Assembly (NCBI GenBank): GCA_014058105.1
Contig: JACGCM010002266.1
Location: 1 to 64,000, forward strand
DNA length: 64,000 nt
Reading direction: 5' to 3'
DNA from: Kingdonia uniflora
Lineage: Eukaryota; Streptophyta; Magnoliopsida; Ranunculales; Circaeasteraceae
Positions 21,190 to 38,801 of this stretch are shown one piece after another. The stretch's first letter is position 1, and every line of letters starts with the position of its first letter. The notes under the pieces were generated by a model that worked only from the letters and a program-made list of their open reading frames with translations, made no database searches and was not told the origin of the DNA. Made by a program: the position numbers and the translations under genes.

Positions 21190-22765
21190 TTTTTGCTGGT
21201 TGGTGCGAAAATGTATTAATGTATTGATATATAGGGTGGATTTGGGCCGGATATTATTTATTTGTCAGTAGTTGTTAATTAAATTAGTGGGGATATAAAT
21301 TAATGGGGATAGCCTATAATTATTTAGCGTACGAGTAAGTGTTTAACACTTACGTTAAAGGGACTATATGAGTGCCTTTCAGCTAAAAAAAATCGAGAAA
21401 AGCGTGGTAAAACTTTGAGACCTTTTAAGCATTAAATCACGTATAAACCTATTATTTTGATGAGAAGTAATTTAGGTCGCTCTTACAATATTTCTCTCCT
21501 TTGATCAGTTTTGCTCTTACAACTTTCCCTTGATCAATCTTAGACTTAGAATTTCAAGGTGGAGTTGGTGGTAATTGATGAGATCTCCCTATTGCTTTAT
21601 GCACTAAATTTCTTGAAATAATAACAATGGCTGAGACGGTAACAATTAGAGAACATAAGATATCTAACAATGGTGGTGTAACGATTAGGTCAGTCTTGCC
21701 TCTATAAATTATCTGAGAGGAAAACCTTTGCTTCTTTTTTGGGTCACCGCAACAAGGAGGTCTCTTAGCATGCACTAGTGAAGGAGGAAAAATTGATTCA
21801 AGTCTCCAACAGCTTATATGGTGTACCCTCTAATAGTTTTTGATTACAAAAGCAACAGCCATCAACAAGTCTTTCACTGCTAAGATAAGAGATAGTAGTG
21901 TGGTGTAAGAGCATCCACGATGGCTAGTGGATTTGAGGATACTCAACAATCAACATGGGAATATCTATTTATGCAGTTGACAAATTTTTACAACTTTCGG
22001 TGTAACAGATAAGGGCTTCTTCAAATGGAACCTAATAAAATATAATACAAAGAATTTACTAGAAAGTTGAGAGTATGTTATGAAATTTAATAAGATTTTT
22101 GACATTTAAAAGTAAGGTGTAAAGTGACTCCAAGTTCAGAGATCATTCATCCTACAAGAAGTTGTACTCAGAAAACTGTTGTAGATGTCAGTCAGCAAGC
22201 AAGTATGATACTGACATTCCTTGTTGGTATGAAATCTTCGTTTACTAGGTAATGTGACGCTTTAGTTAAGATAGGATATAAAGGAGGGCTGGACCGCATT
22301 GAATATCCTTGAGTTTAGGTGGTCTCACCTTCGAAACAGATTACAAGCAGAAACATATGGTGGTATACACTCCTTTGACACTATCTGTCTCTCTTACCTT
22401 GAACTCTAGCAGGGATAGAGTCATTTTTGGTTTTACTTGGATTCTTTAATGGTGTTTCATGGAAGAGGGAGTAGAGATAGGAGTGTATGTAGAGAGATTA
22501 TAGGGTTCCAGCTAAGAATATCTATACATTTGGAATTCTTCAAACTCTCATATTAACCACCTTTAAATCTTCATCCTATAGGAGAGGGTCCAAATCAATC
22601 TTCAGCTAAATATCTGCATGAAAATATTCAAGATATCTACCAAAGAGTCCTGAGTTAGAAGGAATATAAACATTATTGAGTCCTCCCTTTTAAAAGCAGA
22701 ATTTTTTCTATATTTCTCTACAAAGTTTCAGAGAAGTAAAAGAAAGCAAAAACAAATCTGAGACA
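21190..22765. other. intergenic, upstream of the subtilase
   Basis: The first 180 bases are HIPP 3' flank, including a palindrome GTAAGTGTTTAACACTTAC at about 21330. The rest is AT-rich; a 73-residue minus-strand frame (21775-21554) with one hydrophobic stretch has no family features. The subtilase promoter and 5' UTR must lie in the last few hundred bases. Confidence 0.4.
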
Positions 22766-25700
22766 ATGAAGGTTTCTGGGTTGTTGTTACTCTTTCATTT
22801 TGTTTTTTTGTCTCTCCTGCACACTCCCACGTTTGCTCTTAAGAAGGTATGCTCTCACTTCATCTATTTCTCACGCAACTGCAACGTTGATCTTGGTTGC
22901 TTATATTCTCTTGATATATCATGCAGTCTTATGTGGTGTACTTGGGTGGCCATTCTTATGACCTAGATGTTTCGGCTGTTGATCTCGAACGAGTAACACA
23001 GTCTCATTATGACTTCTTGGGATCCTTTTTGGGAAGGTAATTGATTTTTGTACTATCTGTTTACTCTATTTTTTTGCTTTATTTTCATTGATCTTAGACT
23101 AAAAATTGTATTCTGTACTGAAGTAGTGACAAGGCAAAGGATGCAATCTTCTACTCATATAACAAACACATTAATGGTTTTGCTGCAATGCTTGAAGAAG
23201 ATGAAGTGGAAGCTATCTCAAGTAAGAGAGTGCAACTCTATCATCTCTATGTGTCCCTGGGGTTTGTTTTTGTTTTTTTTTCTAAATGATGAGTTTGTGC
23301 AACTTTCGTTATATAGAGCACCCTAGAGTTGTATCAGTTTTCTTAAACAAGGCAAGAAAAATGCACACAACCCGGTCATGGAATTTTCTTGGATTGGAGA
23401 AGAATGGGGAAATCCCAACAGGCTCACTTTGGAAGAAAGCCAGATTTGGTGAAGACGCAATTATTGCAAACCTTGATACTGGTATGTTTTTATGTTAATG
23501 AACAAATTTACGAAATACTGAATTATCTGAATCGTTTCATTTCAACGCATAATTTATCCTGTAAACTAAAAGTAATTTGACACAGTCTCAGAGTTTACTT
23601 TATATCAGAAATACAGTATAGATTATCTCTTCTGGCATCAATATCATGTTTGGAACTTTTCTCACCTCTTTGCAATGAGTATGGTGTAGGAGTGTGGCCC
23701 GAATCACCGAGCTTTCAGGATGATGGAATGGGGCCGATTCCATCGAAGTGGAAAGGAATCTGTCAGAATAACACCAAGGAAGGAGTTCCTTGCAACAGGT
23801 CGATCTTTTTCTTTTGGACCACCCCCTTACATTTTTGAAACCCTCGAGCTCTGGTATTAAGTATTTGCACGCTTACGGTCATGGAAATATTGGCTAGAAA
23901 ACTGAAAAGAATAATTTTACATTGAAACTATTGCTATGTCTAATAAGATCAATTGATGCACCTTAATATTAGCTTTTTTGGCCATTACAGGAAGCTAATT
24001 GGAGCAAGTTTCTTCTACAAAGGTTACCTGGCCGTACGTGGAGGTCCAATATCTTACTCGGCAAGAGATGAAGATGGTCATGGGACTCACACCTTATCAA
24101 CAGCTGGGGCTAGTTTTGTGAAAAAAGCTAGTTTGTTCGGCTTTGGCAAGGGAACAGCAAAAGGTGGATCACCAAAATCCCGGGTGGTGGCATATAGAGT
24201 ACTTTGGAATGATGAGGCTTTTGATGCAGATATTTTAGCGGCTTTCGATGCCGCTATACACGATGGCGTTGATGTCGTGTCTGTTTCACTTGGTGTTGAA
24301 TATCCTCAAGTCTATGCAACCGATGGTGTTTCCATTGGAGCATTCCATGCTGTTCAAAAGGGGCTGTCTGTTGTTTGCTCAGCGGGTAATTCAGGACCTT
24401 TAGATGGTACTATTTCAAATGTTTCACCGTGGATGCTAACTGTTGGTGCTAGTACCATGGATAGAGAATTTCCAACGCATGTCGTACTTGGTAACAATCA
24501 GCACTTCAAGGTCTCTCTTTATATCTCCTTTCTAGTTAGTCAGTCTTTTTACATCTTATTTCTAAAGCTCAGAGTATTACAACCACAATGCATAGGAGGA
24601 ATCTAATAGGTAAGTATTTATATTCTATTCAGGGACAGAGCATTTCAGAAACTAGATTACAAGCCGGAAGGATGTACACTGTAATTGGAGGTGCTGATGC
24701 TACGGCCCAAAATGCATTAGCTCAGGATGCGTAAGGCGATAGATTGTTTTAGCAATTCATATTTTCATTTATTATCACTACGCACTTTATATTTTTTAGT
24801 TAACCGATACTAAAGCGTGTTTCATCGTGGACAGTCTTCTATGTAAGCCTAATTCTCTCGATCCTAAGAAGGTGAAAGGGAAGATTTTGGTTTGCCTTCG
24901 AGGTGAAAATGGTAGAAATGAGAAGGGCGCAAATGCTGCTAAAGCTGGCGCTGTTGGGATGATTCTCGCCAATGATGCTGCCTCAGGAAATGAGATCATT
25001 GCTGACCCTCATGTCCTTCCTGCTATTCACCTAAGTTACTTGGACGGTCTTCAAGTCTATGCATATCTCAACGCTTCCAAGTGAGTTTCTCTTAAATTTC
25101 ATACCTAAAATGTTTGTAAAATGATTATTAAGTTTATTTTCTGAATATTCATGTGTTTCAGGTCACCCGTGGCATACTTCACACCTCCACAAACTAAGTT
25201 GAACACCAAACCAGCTCCTTTTATGGCTAGCTTCACATCTAAAGGACCCAATACTCTCACACCAGAGATTCTAAAGGTCCGTAAGGGTTTCTCTAATAAT
25301 TCTCCAAGCAAGCTTTAGTAGAAACCGTTATAAACTAATATTCCTTGGATCAAAAGGTTCTTATATTAAGTCTGCCATCGTGTACTGATAGTAAAAACCG
25401 TTTAATGTTATTACCAGCCCGATATTACTGCACCAGGAGTGAGCATTCTAGCTTCCTGGACTGAAGCAACATCCCCTACAGGATTGAAATCTGATAAACG
25501 CCGTGTTCTCTTTAACTCAATATCTGGAACATCCATGTCATGCCCTCACGTAGCGGGTATTGTTGGTCTTCTGAGAACTCTGTACCCAGATTGGACCCCA
25601 TCCGCTATTAAATCTGCAATCATGACTTCTGGTAAGAACTCAGTCATTCATTTTGTCTTTCCATGTTGATTTTTTGTGTCAAACGCTGAGTATATTTTTG

Positions 25701-26255
25701 TCGTCCACAGCAGGAGTTAAGGACAACAATTTGGAGGCAGTGCTGAACTCGTCTTACACTCAAGCAACCCCCTTCAGCTATGGTGCAGGACATATGTGGC
25801 CTAACCGTGCAGCAGATCCTGGTTTGGTCTACGACTTAACTCCTAAGGATTACCTTAACTTCCTCTGCGGTATTGGGTACACGGAGGAACAAATACAAAC
25901 TTTCTCAAAAGAACCATATAAATGTCCGAAAAAGTGGAGTCTTTTGGACTTCAATTATCCATCTATTAGTGTCCCGAAACTGTCAGGAAGAGTGCATTTG
26001 ACTCGAACAGTGAAGAATGTTGGTGGCGGACCAAGTAAGTATCATGTGTTGATCCACGAGCCCCACGGGGTATCTGTGTCTGTTAAGCCAAAGACATTGG
26101 TGTTCAAGAAGAATGGGGAAGAGAAGAAGTTCAAGGTGACAGTGAAGGCGCGGCATGTTGGTGCAGCTAGTGAGTATGTATTTGGGAGTTTGACATGGTC
26201 GGATGAAGTGCACCACGTTAGGAGTCCTATTGTGGTGAAAGCCAAAGGGAAGTAA
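22766..26255 (+). CDS. subtilisin-like serine protease (subtilase, AIR3/SBT5-like)
   Basis: A secreted S8 protease of the plant subtilase family. Eleven exons join in frame: 22766-22846, 22927-23036, 23127-23221, 23317-23481, 23690-23798, 23991-24510, 24633-24730, 24835-25080, 25162-25276, 25418-25631 and 25711-26255, for 765 residues. Order: signal peptide (MKVSGLLLLFHF...TFA), I9 propeptide (SYVVYLGGHSYD to VVSVFLNKARKMHTTRSW), catalytic Asp in ANLDTGVWPES, His in DGHGTHTLSTAG, oxyanion Asn in CSAGNSGP, PA domain (KGKILVCLRGENGR), Ser in SGTSMSCPHVAG, and the fibronectin-III-like tail ending VRSPIVVKAKGK. All catalytic residues are present. The propeptide and FGED(A/T)IIANLDTG resemble AIR3/SBT5.3, which acts in the cell wall. 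Exon 11 has a tandem CAGCAG acceptor. Confidence 0.93.
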
Positions 26256-26885
26256 CTAGTAAGAGTGATATTTATTAGAGTATGTGTAGTTGGTAAGATG
26301 TAGGTAGTTAATTTGTGAGAATAAGCGAGAGTGAATGAAGATAAATAATTAGTTTGATTTAGTTCACTGTTTTCTGATTTGATATTATGTTTTACAGATA
26401 AATATGCGGTAAATTTTATTTAACTCACAGTTAAAGAAATTTGGAGGATCTTAATAATAGAGGTTAACTGTGGTAAAATGAACACATGTCTTATTGAGAA
26501 GCGCTTAGGACAGAGTTCGGTTCGAATACCTATGGGTTAAAGATGAAATAGTAAATACACGAAAGAAAGAAGTGAAGCAACACTAGTATATGAAATGAAA
26601 AGCAATGTGCAAAAAAAACACAGCTCTAAGCGCGATGAGTTAGTCCAAATCACTGAACCGACTCAGACAGAGGTCTGAATTGGTGAAAAAAACAAACTAT
26701 TGGAAAAAGTCCAGCCCAAGTTTGATATGAAACAAGCCCAAAGAAGAGGTACGTCGGTCTGTTGAAGTTGGAGAGAGAAGACAGCGAATGAAAACAAAGA
26801 GAGAAAGGTTTCCTTCCATCTGAAGTTAATAATATAGAAGAGAAGAGAAGAGAAGAGAGATTTGTTATTATTGTCGATCGATCTG
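26256..26885. other. intergenic, subtilase 3' flank and RAB2 promoter
   Basis: No gene is seen. AAGCGCTTAGGAC...GTTCGG at about 26500 is similar to an end of the MITE at 59712. A (GAGAA)n tract at about 26834-26860 lies in the RAB2 5' UTR. Confidence 0.45.
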
Positions 26886-31179
<4,294 letters not shown>

Positions 31180-31800
31180 TATATGAGAAAAGCTTGGGAC
31201 TAAGTTAAACTCCGAAATATTGTTTGTTTATATTGTGGTTATCCTTCGCCCTTGACCTTGATTGATCTTGTTACTGTTTGGTTTCTTTTATACTCAGAAA
31301 TTGAAATAATGAATATGGAAATATGCAGATATATATAACTCTGTTTCATTGTTATTTGTTTGGTTGTAAATTTATGATTTTCAGTCTAAAATCCTAATTA
31401 TATTTACATATGTTGGGTGTGGATTGTGTGTACTATGTGATTTACATACACGAGAGGCAGTGATGGAGTAGTGATGCATATAATGATTGACCAAAAGTGG
31501 CATTTATGTTGGATCCATTCCGTTGTGAATGCAATGTACACAGTGAAAGAAGATGATCATACTAATATGATGTTTGATAGATCAGTGCTATCTTGATTGC
31601 TACTCTTGAATATGGAGAAAATGGCTATAGAGATGGTACATTTGTATGATATCCATAAAACAAATATAAGAGATCATCCTGCCTTTAAATACTAATATGA
31701 TAGATAAACTTGAACAAACAATGAATATTAGGTTAAAAACAAGGAGTACAAATTGTTATTAGAGAAGAAAATGAAATACTAAATAAGAGATGAAGAAAAA
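31180..31800. other. RAB2 3' UTR and flank
   Basis: An AT-rich stretch between the convergent RAB2 gene and the small minus-strand gene. Nothing else is recognised. Confidence 0.5.
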
Positions 31801-31992
31801 CTAGAAAGGAGGAGGAGCCAAGAATGGTCTCTTTCCGGAAGAAGAATAGTAAGTGATCTCATAATGTAGAATTTCATTGAGCCTGTCGAAACCGTGTTGG
31901 AATACACCAAAGCCGAAGAGAAGTCCAATGAGAATGACAATCAAGATGAAGCAAATACAAATCCTACACACTGAACACCCGCAGCAACACAT
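31801..31992 (-). CDS. small Cys-rich single-pass membrane protein
   Basis: A 63-residue intronless frame. It starts with a Cys cluster (MCCCGCSVCRICICF), followed by one strong membrane segment (about residues 13-31, FILIVILIGLLFGFGVF), a short amphipathic stretch and a tail ending RPFLAPPPF. The Cys cluster next to a TM helix with an aromatic/proline tail recalls small plant membrane proteins of unknown function. I believe the gene is real because of the coherent layout, but I cannot name the family. Cys residues at the membrane face could be acylated or bind metal (inference). Its promoter lies right of 31992, beside a dead LINE. Confidence 0.55.
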   Translation of the reverse strand: MCCCGCSVCRICICFILIVILIGLLFGFGVFQHGFDRLNEILHYEITYYSSSGKRPFLAPPPF

Positions 31993-32249
31993 TTCTCTTT
32001 GTGTTTTACAGAAGTTTGGTAATCAAATTGGTGGGAATAGAGTGAGTGGGAGAACAATGATGAATGAAGCAGCAGTCGTTTGCCTTTTGCTTTTTTAAAG
32101 TCGGGATAGGAAGAAAGAGAGAATATAAAGGAAGTTGGTTACATTACGCTGCCTATCAGAATGCACCCTCTTTGAACCTTTCCTTCAATTCAATTTTATC
32201 CCAAAAGGAGTCCTATCAGAGTGTGTCGCATCCAGGTCTACATAAATGG

Positions 32250-33250
32250 GAATAATCAAAACCACCATTGCAGCGTTGATGCCTCAGTTGTATCAGCCCA
32301 AAAAAATGATCTTAAAGCCGTGCTACTTTTTAGAGACTCGAATCAGCATCAAAGATGGCCACCAACTCATAATTCATAGCATAGCTATAGTTCTCTCAAG
32401 ACCAAGATATAGGACATATGAGGTCCGTTACTTTGGCGAGAGTTTTTTCCTTGGGCTCTGGTCAAATAGGTCTACCAAACTGAAGGGTAGCCAAAAACCA
32501 ATGTTCTTGCTAGAGCCAATATGCCAGCAAAATGAGGCCAAATCCTATTTCGAGCTCTAAGAATGTCTTTCTAAATCCATGAGTCACTCGTCTTTATATC
32601 GACTGTCATATGGGACTCTTTGGGGGAGTAATTTCTTATTATAAAATTAGCCCATAACTTGTCTGGTTCTTTCATGATTCTCCAAAATAACTTGGCCATA
32701 AGAGTTTGGTTATGAAGACACGAGATTCTTGGGTCTACATAATTTTTTCCAACTTATAAGGTACGTTTTGTTCTCCCCTTCTTCATTCGTTCCCTAAAGG
32801 AATCTAACATTTAGAGAATCCAATTTTTTGTACACATTAACAGGAAAAGAAAAAACATACATAAAATAAGAGGGGATTAATGAGTTAACATCTTTAATAA
32901 GAGTGAGTTTTACTGCTTGCTTGTAAACCATCAATCCCACTGGAAACTCGCGAGATGATGTCATTGAAATCCAAAAACTTGGCTCGGTTAAAAACAAGGG
33001 GGGCTCCCCTAGGTACGGTACTTTTCACCTGTCACATGTTTTTTAATACGAAAAAGTTTCTGAATCATTGTGTGGTGCTTATGAACATGAGTCACGACTT
33101 ATCAAAATTTATTTCCTACCCAGAAACATCTTTGAAAAATATCTAGAACGCTCCGTCCTCCGGAGCCCCCCGCTTCATCCCAGTTAGCACGACAGAAGAC
33201 AAAACTATCATCTGCAAAAAGAAACTCCTAACCGATATTATTATACCTAA
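32250..33250 (-). mobile_element. degenerate LINE fragment, antisense
   Basis: It is too broken to give a long frame but readable piecewise on the minus strand: the RT catalytic box FADDSFVFCRANWDE at about 33215-33170; APLVLNRAKFLDFNDIISRV at about 33010-32950; then NQTLMAKLFWRIMKEP and DKLWANFIIRNYSPKES (about 32715-32620), the connection region of plant LINEs; then WPHFAGI and IFDADSSL remnants to about 32300. The order is that of a LINE ORF2. The right edge lies only about 100 bases before the VARICOSE start codon, so part of it may be in that gene's promoter. Confidence 0.75.
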
Positions 33251-33352
33251 ACTGTTGGAGGTGTTTCTTTCTTCCCTCCTTTCTTTCTTAAGTGAAATTA
33301 AGGAACTGTTTAAATAAAAATCCCCAATTTGTTGTAGATTAATCTTCTTCCA

Positions 33353-36300
33353 ATGTCAAATCAAAATCAAAATCAAAATCAAAATAAACCCTTTGATGTT
33401 CAATCACTCTTCAATCCTTTGATTTCACAACAACAACAACATCATCTCCCTCCTTTTCACCATTTCCAGCAACAATTTACAAACCCTAATAACATGCATC
33501 TTCAATTCACAAACCCTAATAACATGCCTCTATTCAACTCAAATTCAATCCCAACAATGCCAATGCCAATGCCCGTCACTCCTCGGGGAACCCTTTTAAG
33601 GGGAAATCATGTTGTGTTTGATGTTGATGTAAAGGTTCATTCACGACTAGAGGTCTCCACCCCAATTACTAACTACATCTTTGATCCTCAACCTATTCTA
33701 GGGCGACAGATTGCTGTTAATAACTCGTATATATGTTATGGTTTGAAACAAGGGGCGGTTCGTGTGCTTAATTTGCGTACCGCTCTTCGATCGTTGCTTC
33801 GCGGTCATACCAAGGTAATGCATTATGTTACACTATCTTTATTGCTTTCAAATAGTATAATAACACGCGACTTTTGTAATCAAGAAGCTTTAGAAATAGT
33901 GTAATATGTGTAATGTTTATTTAATGCAGAGGATAGTAGATATGGCTTTCTTTGCGGAAGATGTTCATCTTTTGGCCAGGTATCACTAGGTGTTTCGTTT
34001 TTTATAAACCCCGACGTAAAGTTTGAAATTTTGGGTACTATTTAAAATGCAGTGGGAGTATATGTGGGAGAATTTGTGTATGGAAAATTAATGAAGGTCT
34101 AGGGGAGAATGATAAGGCCGAGATTACGGAAGAGATTGTTCTTGCATTGCAGTTAATAGGAGAAGAGGAGGAAACACATTCGCGTGTATGTTGGCATTTC
34201 CCCAAACAAGTAAGTAAGTTGATTTTTGTGTAGTTGGTGAAGGTGCATGTAATTGTAAGTGTGTCTGCTAATAATTTAAGTATTGGCGTTGATGATAGGG
34301 ATGTTTGGTAGTTGGGTATGGAAAGTATGTTTTGAAAATTGATATGGGAAAAATCGGGAAAGATGAATCTTTTTCAATAACCGATCCTTTGATATGTCCT
34401 GTGGAGAACCTGATTGGTGGGGTGCAGCTTGTTGGTATGCACGACAGTGAAGTGACTGATTTGTCGATGTGTCAGTGGATGACGAATCGTTTAGTTTCGG
34501 CATCAAAAGATGGCACGGTTTGTACACTTTTTTTCATCTTCCTTAGAACTGATTTTATCAATTATGTTTTTGTTTTGAAGAAAGAAGCTGGGGTTAGGGG
34601 AGACCCCCACTAGATTTCATTAAATGGAAAATATTATAACTAGAAAAGTATATTGTACTATCTGTACAGTATGAAATTAAGGTTCTCTCAACTCATTATG
34701 AATTATGTTTTGTTTTGCTCGTAATGAATTTATCTGATGAAACAGGTAAAGATATGGGAAGACCAAAAGGCATTACCCCTTGTGGTACTGAGGCCACATG
34801 ATGGTCAACCTGTCAACTCTGCTATATTCTTTACCACACCTCATCGCCCTGATCATATTAATCTTATCACAGCGGTACACTCTCAATTAGTCTTCTTCTA
34901 TATTTAAATATTTTCCAGAGTCCTGCATGATCTGTTAATAGGGTATTCTGGTTTTAGGGGTGCTTAAATATATGTGAAATAATTAGGCAAAGTCTAATAG
35001 GTTTCTTGAGGTTATTTGGTCAAGATTTTAATGAACTGGTATCATTTCTGTCAAATTTTCTGTACAGGGTCCACTGAATCGACAAGTGAAGATATGGGCA
35101 ATCGACAATGGAGAAGGCTGGCTACTGGGTAGTGAGATTGAATCATGGCACTGTACTCAGACTTTGGAGTTAAAAAGTGATACTGTATCTCAAGTTGAGA
35201 CAGCATTCTTTAATCAAGTTGTAGCCTTGCCTGACGCAGGACTTGTTCTTCTTGCAAATGCCAAGAAGAATGCTATATATGCTGTTCACATAGAATATGG
35301 TCCAAATCCGGCGACAACTCGAATGAATTATTTAGCAGTGTTCACGGTTACGATGCCTATTTTAAGTCTTGTTGCAACACGTGATTACTTACCCCAAAGG
35401 GAACGTACTGTTCAGGTTTATTGTGTTCAAACACGATCTATTCAAGAGTATGCTTTGTACTTGTCCCAGTGCTTGCCACCTGCAGTTGAAACTGTTTGGC
35501 CAGAAACAGCACAGTCCAACGTTTCTTTTTTTTCTGACACATTTGGGCCTGATGACTTGGCTTCTGTGGAGTCATTGCAGGTTAGTTCGTATACTGAAAT
35601 GCCTCCTGCAAGTACTGGGATCACCGAGGTTCTTCGCATTCGTGACTTGACACCAGAGAGTACCAATGCCACCAAAAACGCCAGTGTTGCATCGTTACCA
35701 CTTCCTTCGAGTCCAAGGGTATCTCTTACAAAATTATCCAGTTTTAAACGTCCATGTCCATCAAACTGCAATAAGCTCGATACTCAACTTAGCGATCATC
35801 ACGTTGGCAATCAACCAGTTAATGAGTATTCCATTGATGGGAGAGTGCATAAGGATCCTACAAGCTTGTCATATTACCCTTCCTTGGATGGCAGCTCTAC
35901 TAATGATGAGAAGAAAGTTGTTGAAAATAGTATTTGTATTCTGCCAAATCCTTCCATTACGTTCAAGCACCCAACTCATCTGATAACTCCGTCAGAGATA
36001 TTATCGACAGTTACTTCATCGTCAGAAGATACGCTGGTGATGCAGGGGACAAAAGAGGGAGAGCCGAAGACCGTTAAAGATGTAGAATTCAACAGTGATG
36101 TAGGAGGTGTTAAGATTGATCTTAAAGTCGTTGGTGAGACTGGATTCTGCCAGAATGACGATGTTCACTACCAGAGACATACCTACAGTCTACATGGTTT
36201 TGTTGGAATGGCCAAAGAAAGTTATGCATCGTCTACCAGCGAAACTTTTATTTCAAAAATACCTCAAATTAGCCCTGATGTTGAGGAGGAAATCCCAGAA

Positions 36301-38801
36301 TTTTCGATAGAGGTACCTGAGAAGGTATCTGAATTGGCTACAATTGCAATGGGCTCACAAACCATGGTTGCAGCGTTGGGAGGAGAACACAACCTGAAAA
36401 GTTTTCAAGTATCAGGTGCATCTTCCGCTTTCCCAAGTCTTTTGGGTTCAAGAGATTCTTTCAATGGAACAGGTACCAGTTCTCGTACTTCTTCCAAAGA
36501 GGCAGCTTTCTCACAGATTTACTCTATGCAGGATACGCTGAATCAGGTGATTATTTCTGCAGTTATAGAGAAAAAAAATGTATTGAATTGTAATCCATGT
36601 TTGCGCATGTACTTTTGTTAAGCATTATTTCGTTATGGTTTTGTTGCTTTGCCCGATTTTGCAGCTAATGTCCATCCAGAAGGAAATGCAAAACCAGATG
36701 AAGATTATGGTAGCCGACCCAGTTACTAAAGAAGGTAAAAGAATTGAGGCAGCCCTAGGACGGAGTATGTGTAAAGCCATCAAAGCCAATACTGATGCTT
36801 TATTGGCACGTCTCCTAGAAGAAAATGCAAAACGCGAGAAGTTAGAACGAGACCGTACAGAACACTTGAAGAGCTTAATCTCCAATTATATGAACAGGGA
36901 CGTACCAGCAATGTTAGAGAGAACGTTCAAGAAAGAAATAGGTACAATAGGGCAGAGTGTAGCACGTCTAGTTTCACCAGCTATGGAGAGAACCATTGCT
37001 TCATCAATTACAGATTTATTCCAGGTTTTGGGCTTGAATTTTATCAGTTTCTGTCTCCTGTGTTTAATTTTCATTTTTTGACCGGGATCCTTTGATATGT
37101 GTGCAGAGAGGGGTCGGGGACAAGGCTGTAAGTCAACTTGAGAAGTCTGTTGGTTCAAAAATCGAATCTACAGTAGCTAGGCAAATTCAAACGCAATTCC
37201 AAACTTGCGGCAAACAAGTTTTACAGGTATATTCCGAGTTAGCATTAGAGACTACTCATTATATGAATGTTAGGAGCTTCTAATATTTATGACAGTCCTA
37301 GGAGTTTCCTAGCTAATACTACGAATTGTGGAACCTATACTCGCAGGAAGCATTAAAGTCTTGTTTGCAAGCTTCCGTAATTCCAAAATTTGAAATGTCC
37401 TGCAAAGCCATGTTTGACCAAGTTGATACTGCATTTCGGAAAGGAATGGTCGAGCATACAAGTTCAGCTTTGCAGCAATTCGATTCTTTGCATTCTCCCT
37501 TAGCACTTTCTTTGAAGGTACGCATTACCTCTGTATACGGCATATGAATATACTAAAATGTACTATATAGATATGTGGTATAATGCAGGAAGATCTATGT
37601 AGTTAAAAGTTGAAACTTGTTAGAGGTGTCTTCATGCTTTGACGTACTCTCTTTCTTCTCCCAAGACTTTTTTTTTATCATTTTCTTTTACTATATTTAC
37701 TATTTTTGGTATGCTCTTTGAGATTTTTTCTTCAACTGACTTGATACTCCTCTCGGAATCCCGTTGTTACTTGTAAGAAGTACTAGATGCTGGTAGCTTA
37801 GGAGAGGTGGGCGTATCCTTGTCTCTGGTTCTCATATTTTGTTTGAGTGATTTAGGAGAATTAGTAAATAGTTCTTTGAAGTAAATAGTCATTTTCTGTT
37901 ACTTATTTTCTAGTTTTTGCTCATGCAGGAAACAATTAATTCAGCATCATCAATCCTTCAAGCCGTAACTGGAGAATTGGCTGGTGGTCAGCGCAAGCTC
38001 ATAGCTGTTACAGCTACAGGAGTGAACTCAAAAGTAGTGAATCCAATGATTATGGATTCGAGCAATGGAACTTTAGGTGGTCATCATGAAATGGTATGCT
38101 GTTCGCTTTATCTATTTCTTTGTGAGCAAATTTTACTTTTTATGAAGGTTAGCTGTCGGCTACATATTTAGCTTTTATGGTGTCTTTTGATTTAGTATTA
38201 CTTATTTTAGCAGGCTATAACTTTGCAAGAGATTGAAGCACCTTTGGATCCAACCAAAGAGCTGTTGCGCTTGATATCTGAGCGGAAATTTGAGGAAGCA
38301 TTTACAAGTGCGCTGTATCGAAATGAAGTGTCAATTGTATCGTGGTTATGTTCTCAGGTAAAGTTTGAAGAAATTATATACCATGCAACCATTAAAATTG
38401 AGTAAACTCTTCTTATTCTAATGAGATCTATACGAAAATTTCCACGGCCCCTGTTTCTTAAAATAGACTGATCCGCATTTGTCTTTCATTAGGTTGATTT
38501 GCCCAGTATTTTGTTGATGGTGCCTCCCCCTATGAGCCAAGGTGTACTATTGGCCCTTCTTCAGCAATTGGCTTATGATATTGGGACAGAAACTTCAAGG
38601 AAGCTTACATGGATGAAGGATGTGGCAGTAGCCATAAACCCAGCAGACCCGAGAATCGTAGTACACGTGAGATCCATATTCGAGCAGGTTTGTCAGCTAC
38701 TCGGTCATCATTGCACCCAAACATCCACAACTGCAGGTGATGCTCGGAGTATCCGTTTCCTTATGCACGTCATCAATTCTATGCTTATGAGCTGTAAATG
38801 A
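33353..38801 (+). CDS. VCS: enhancer of mRNA-decapping protein 4 (VARICOSE)
   Basis: The scaffold of the plant decapping complex (with DCP1/DCP2) in processing bodies. Twelve exons join in frame: 33353-33814, 33930-33979, 34053-34209, 34299-34517, 34746-34874, 35068-36546, 36665-37024, 37107-37226, 37347-37517, 37929-38093, 38214-38357 and 38493-38801, totalling 1,254 residues, near the family size. Order: an Asn/Gln-rich start with a twice-repeated FTNPNNM; WD40 repeats (about residues 110-460: [32 protein letters not shown]); a long Ser-rich linker in exon 6; coiled coil (exon 7, [20 protein letters not shown]); and the C-terminal helical EDC4 domain with [20 protein letters not shown]. No frame defect was found. 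Loss of the Arabidopsis homologue perturbs leaf development and mRNA turnover. Confidence 0.95.

Noticed and set aside
21554..21775. 73-residue minus-strand frame with a hydrophobic stretch
   Set aside because: No family features, no promoter signal, and composition like random AT-rich DNA.
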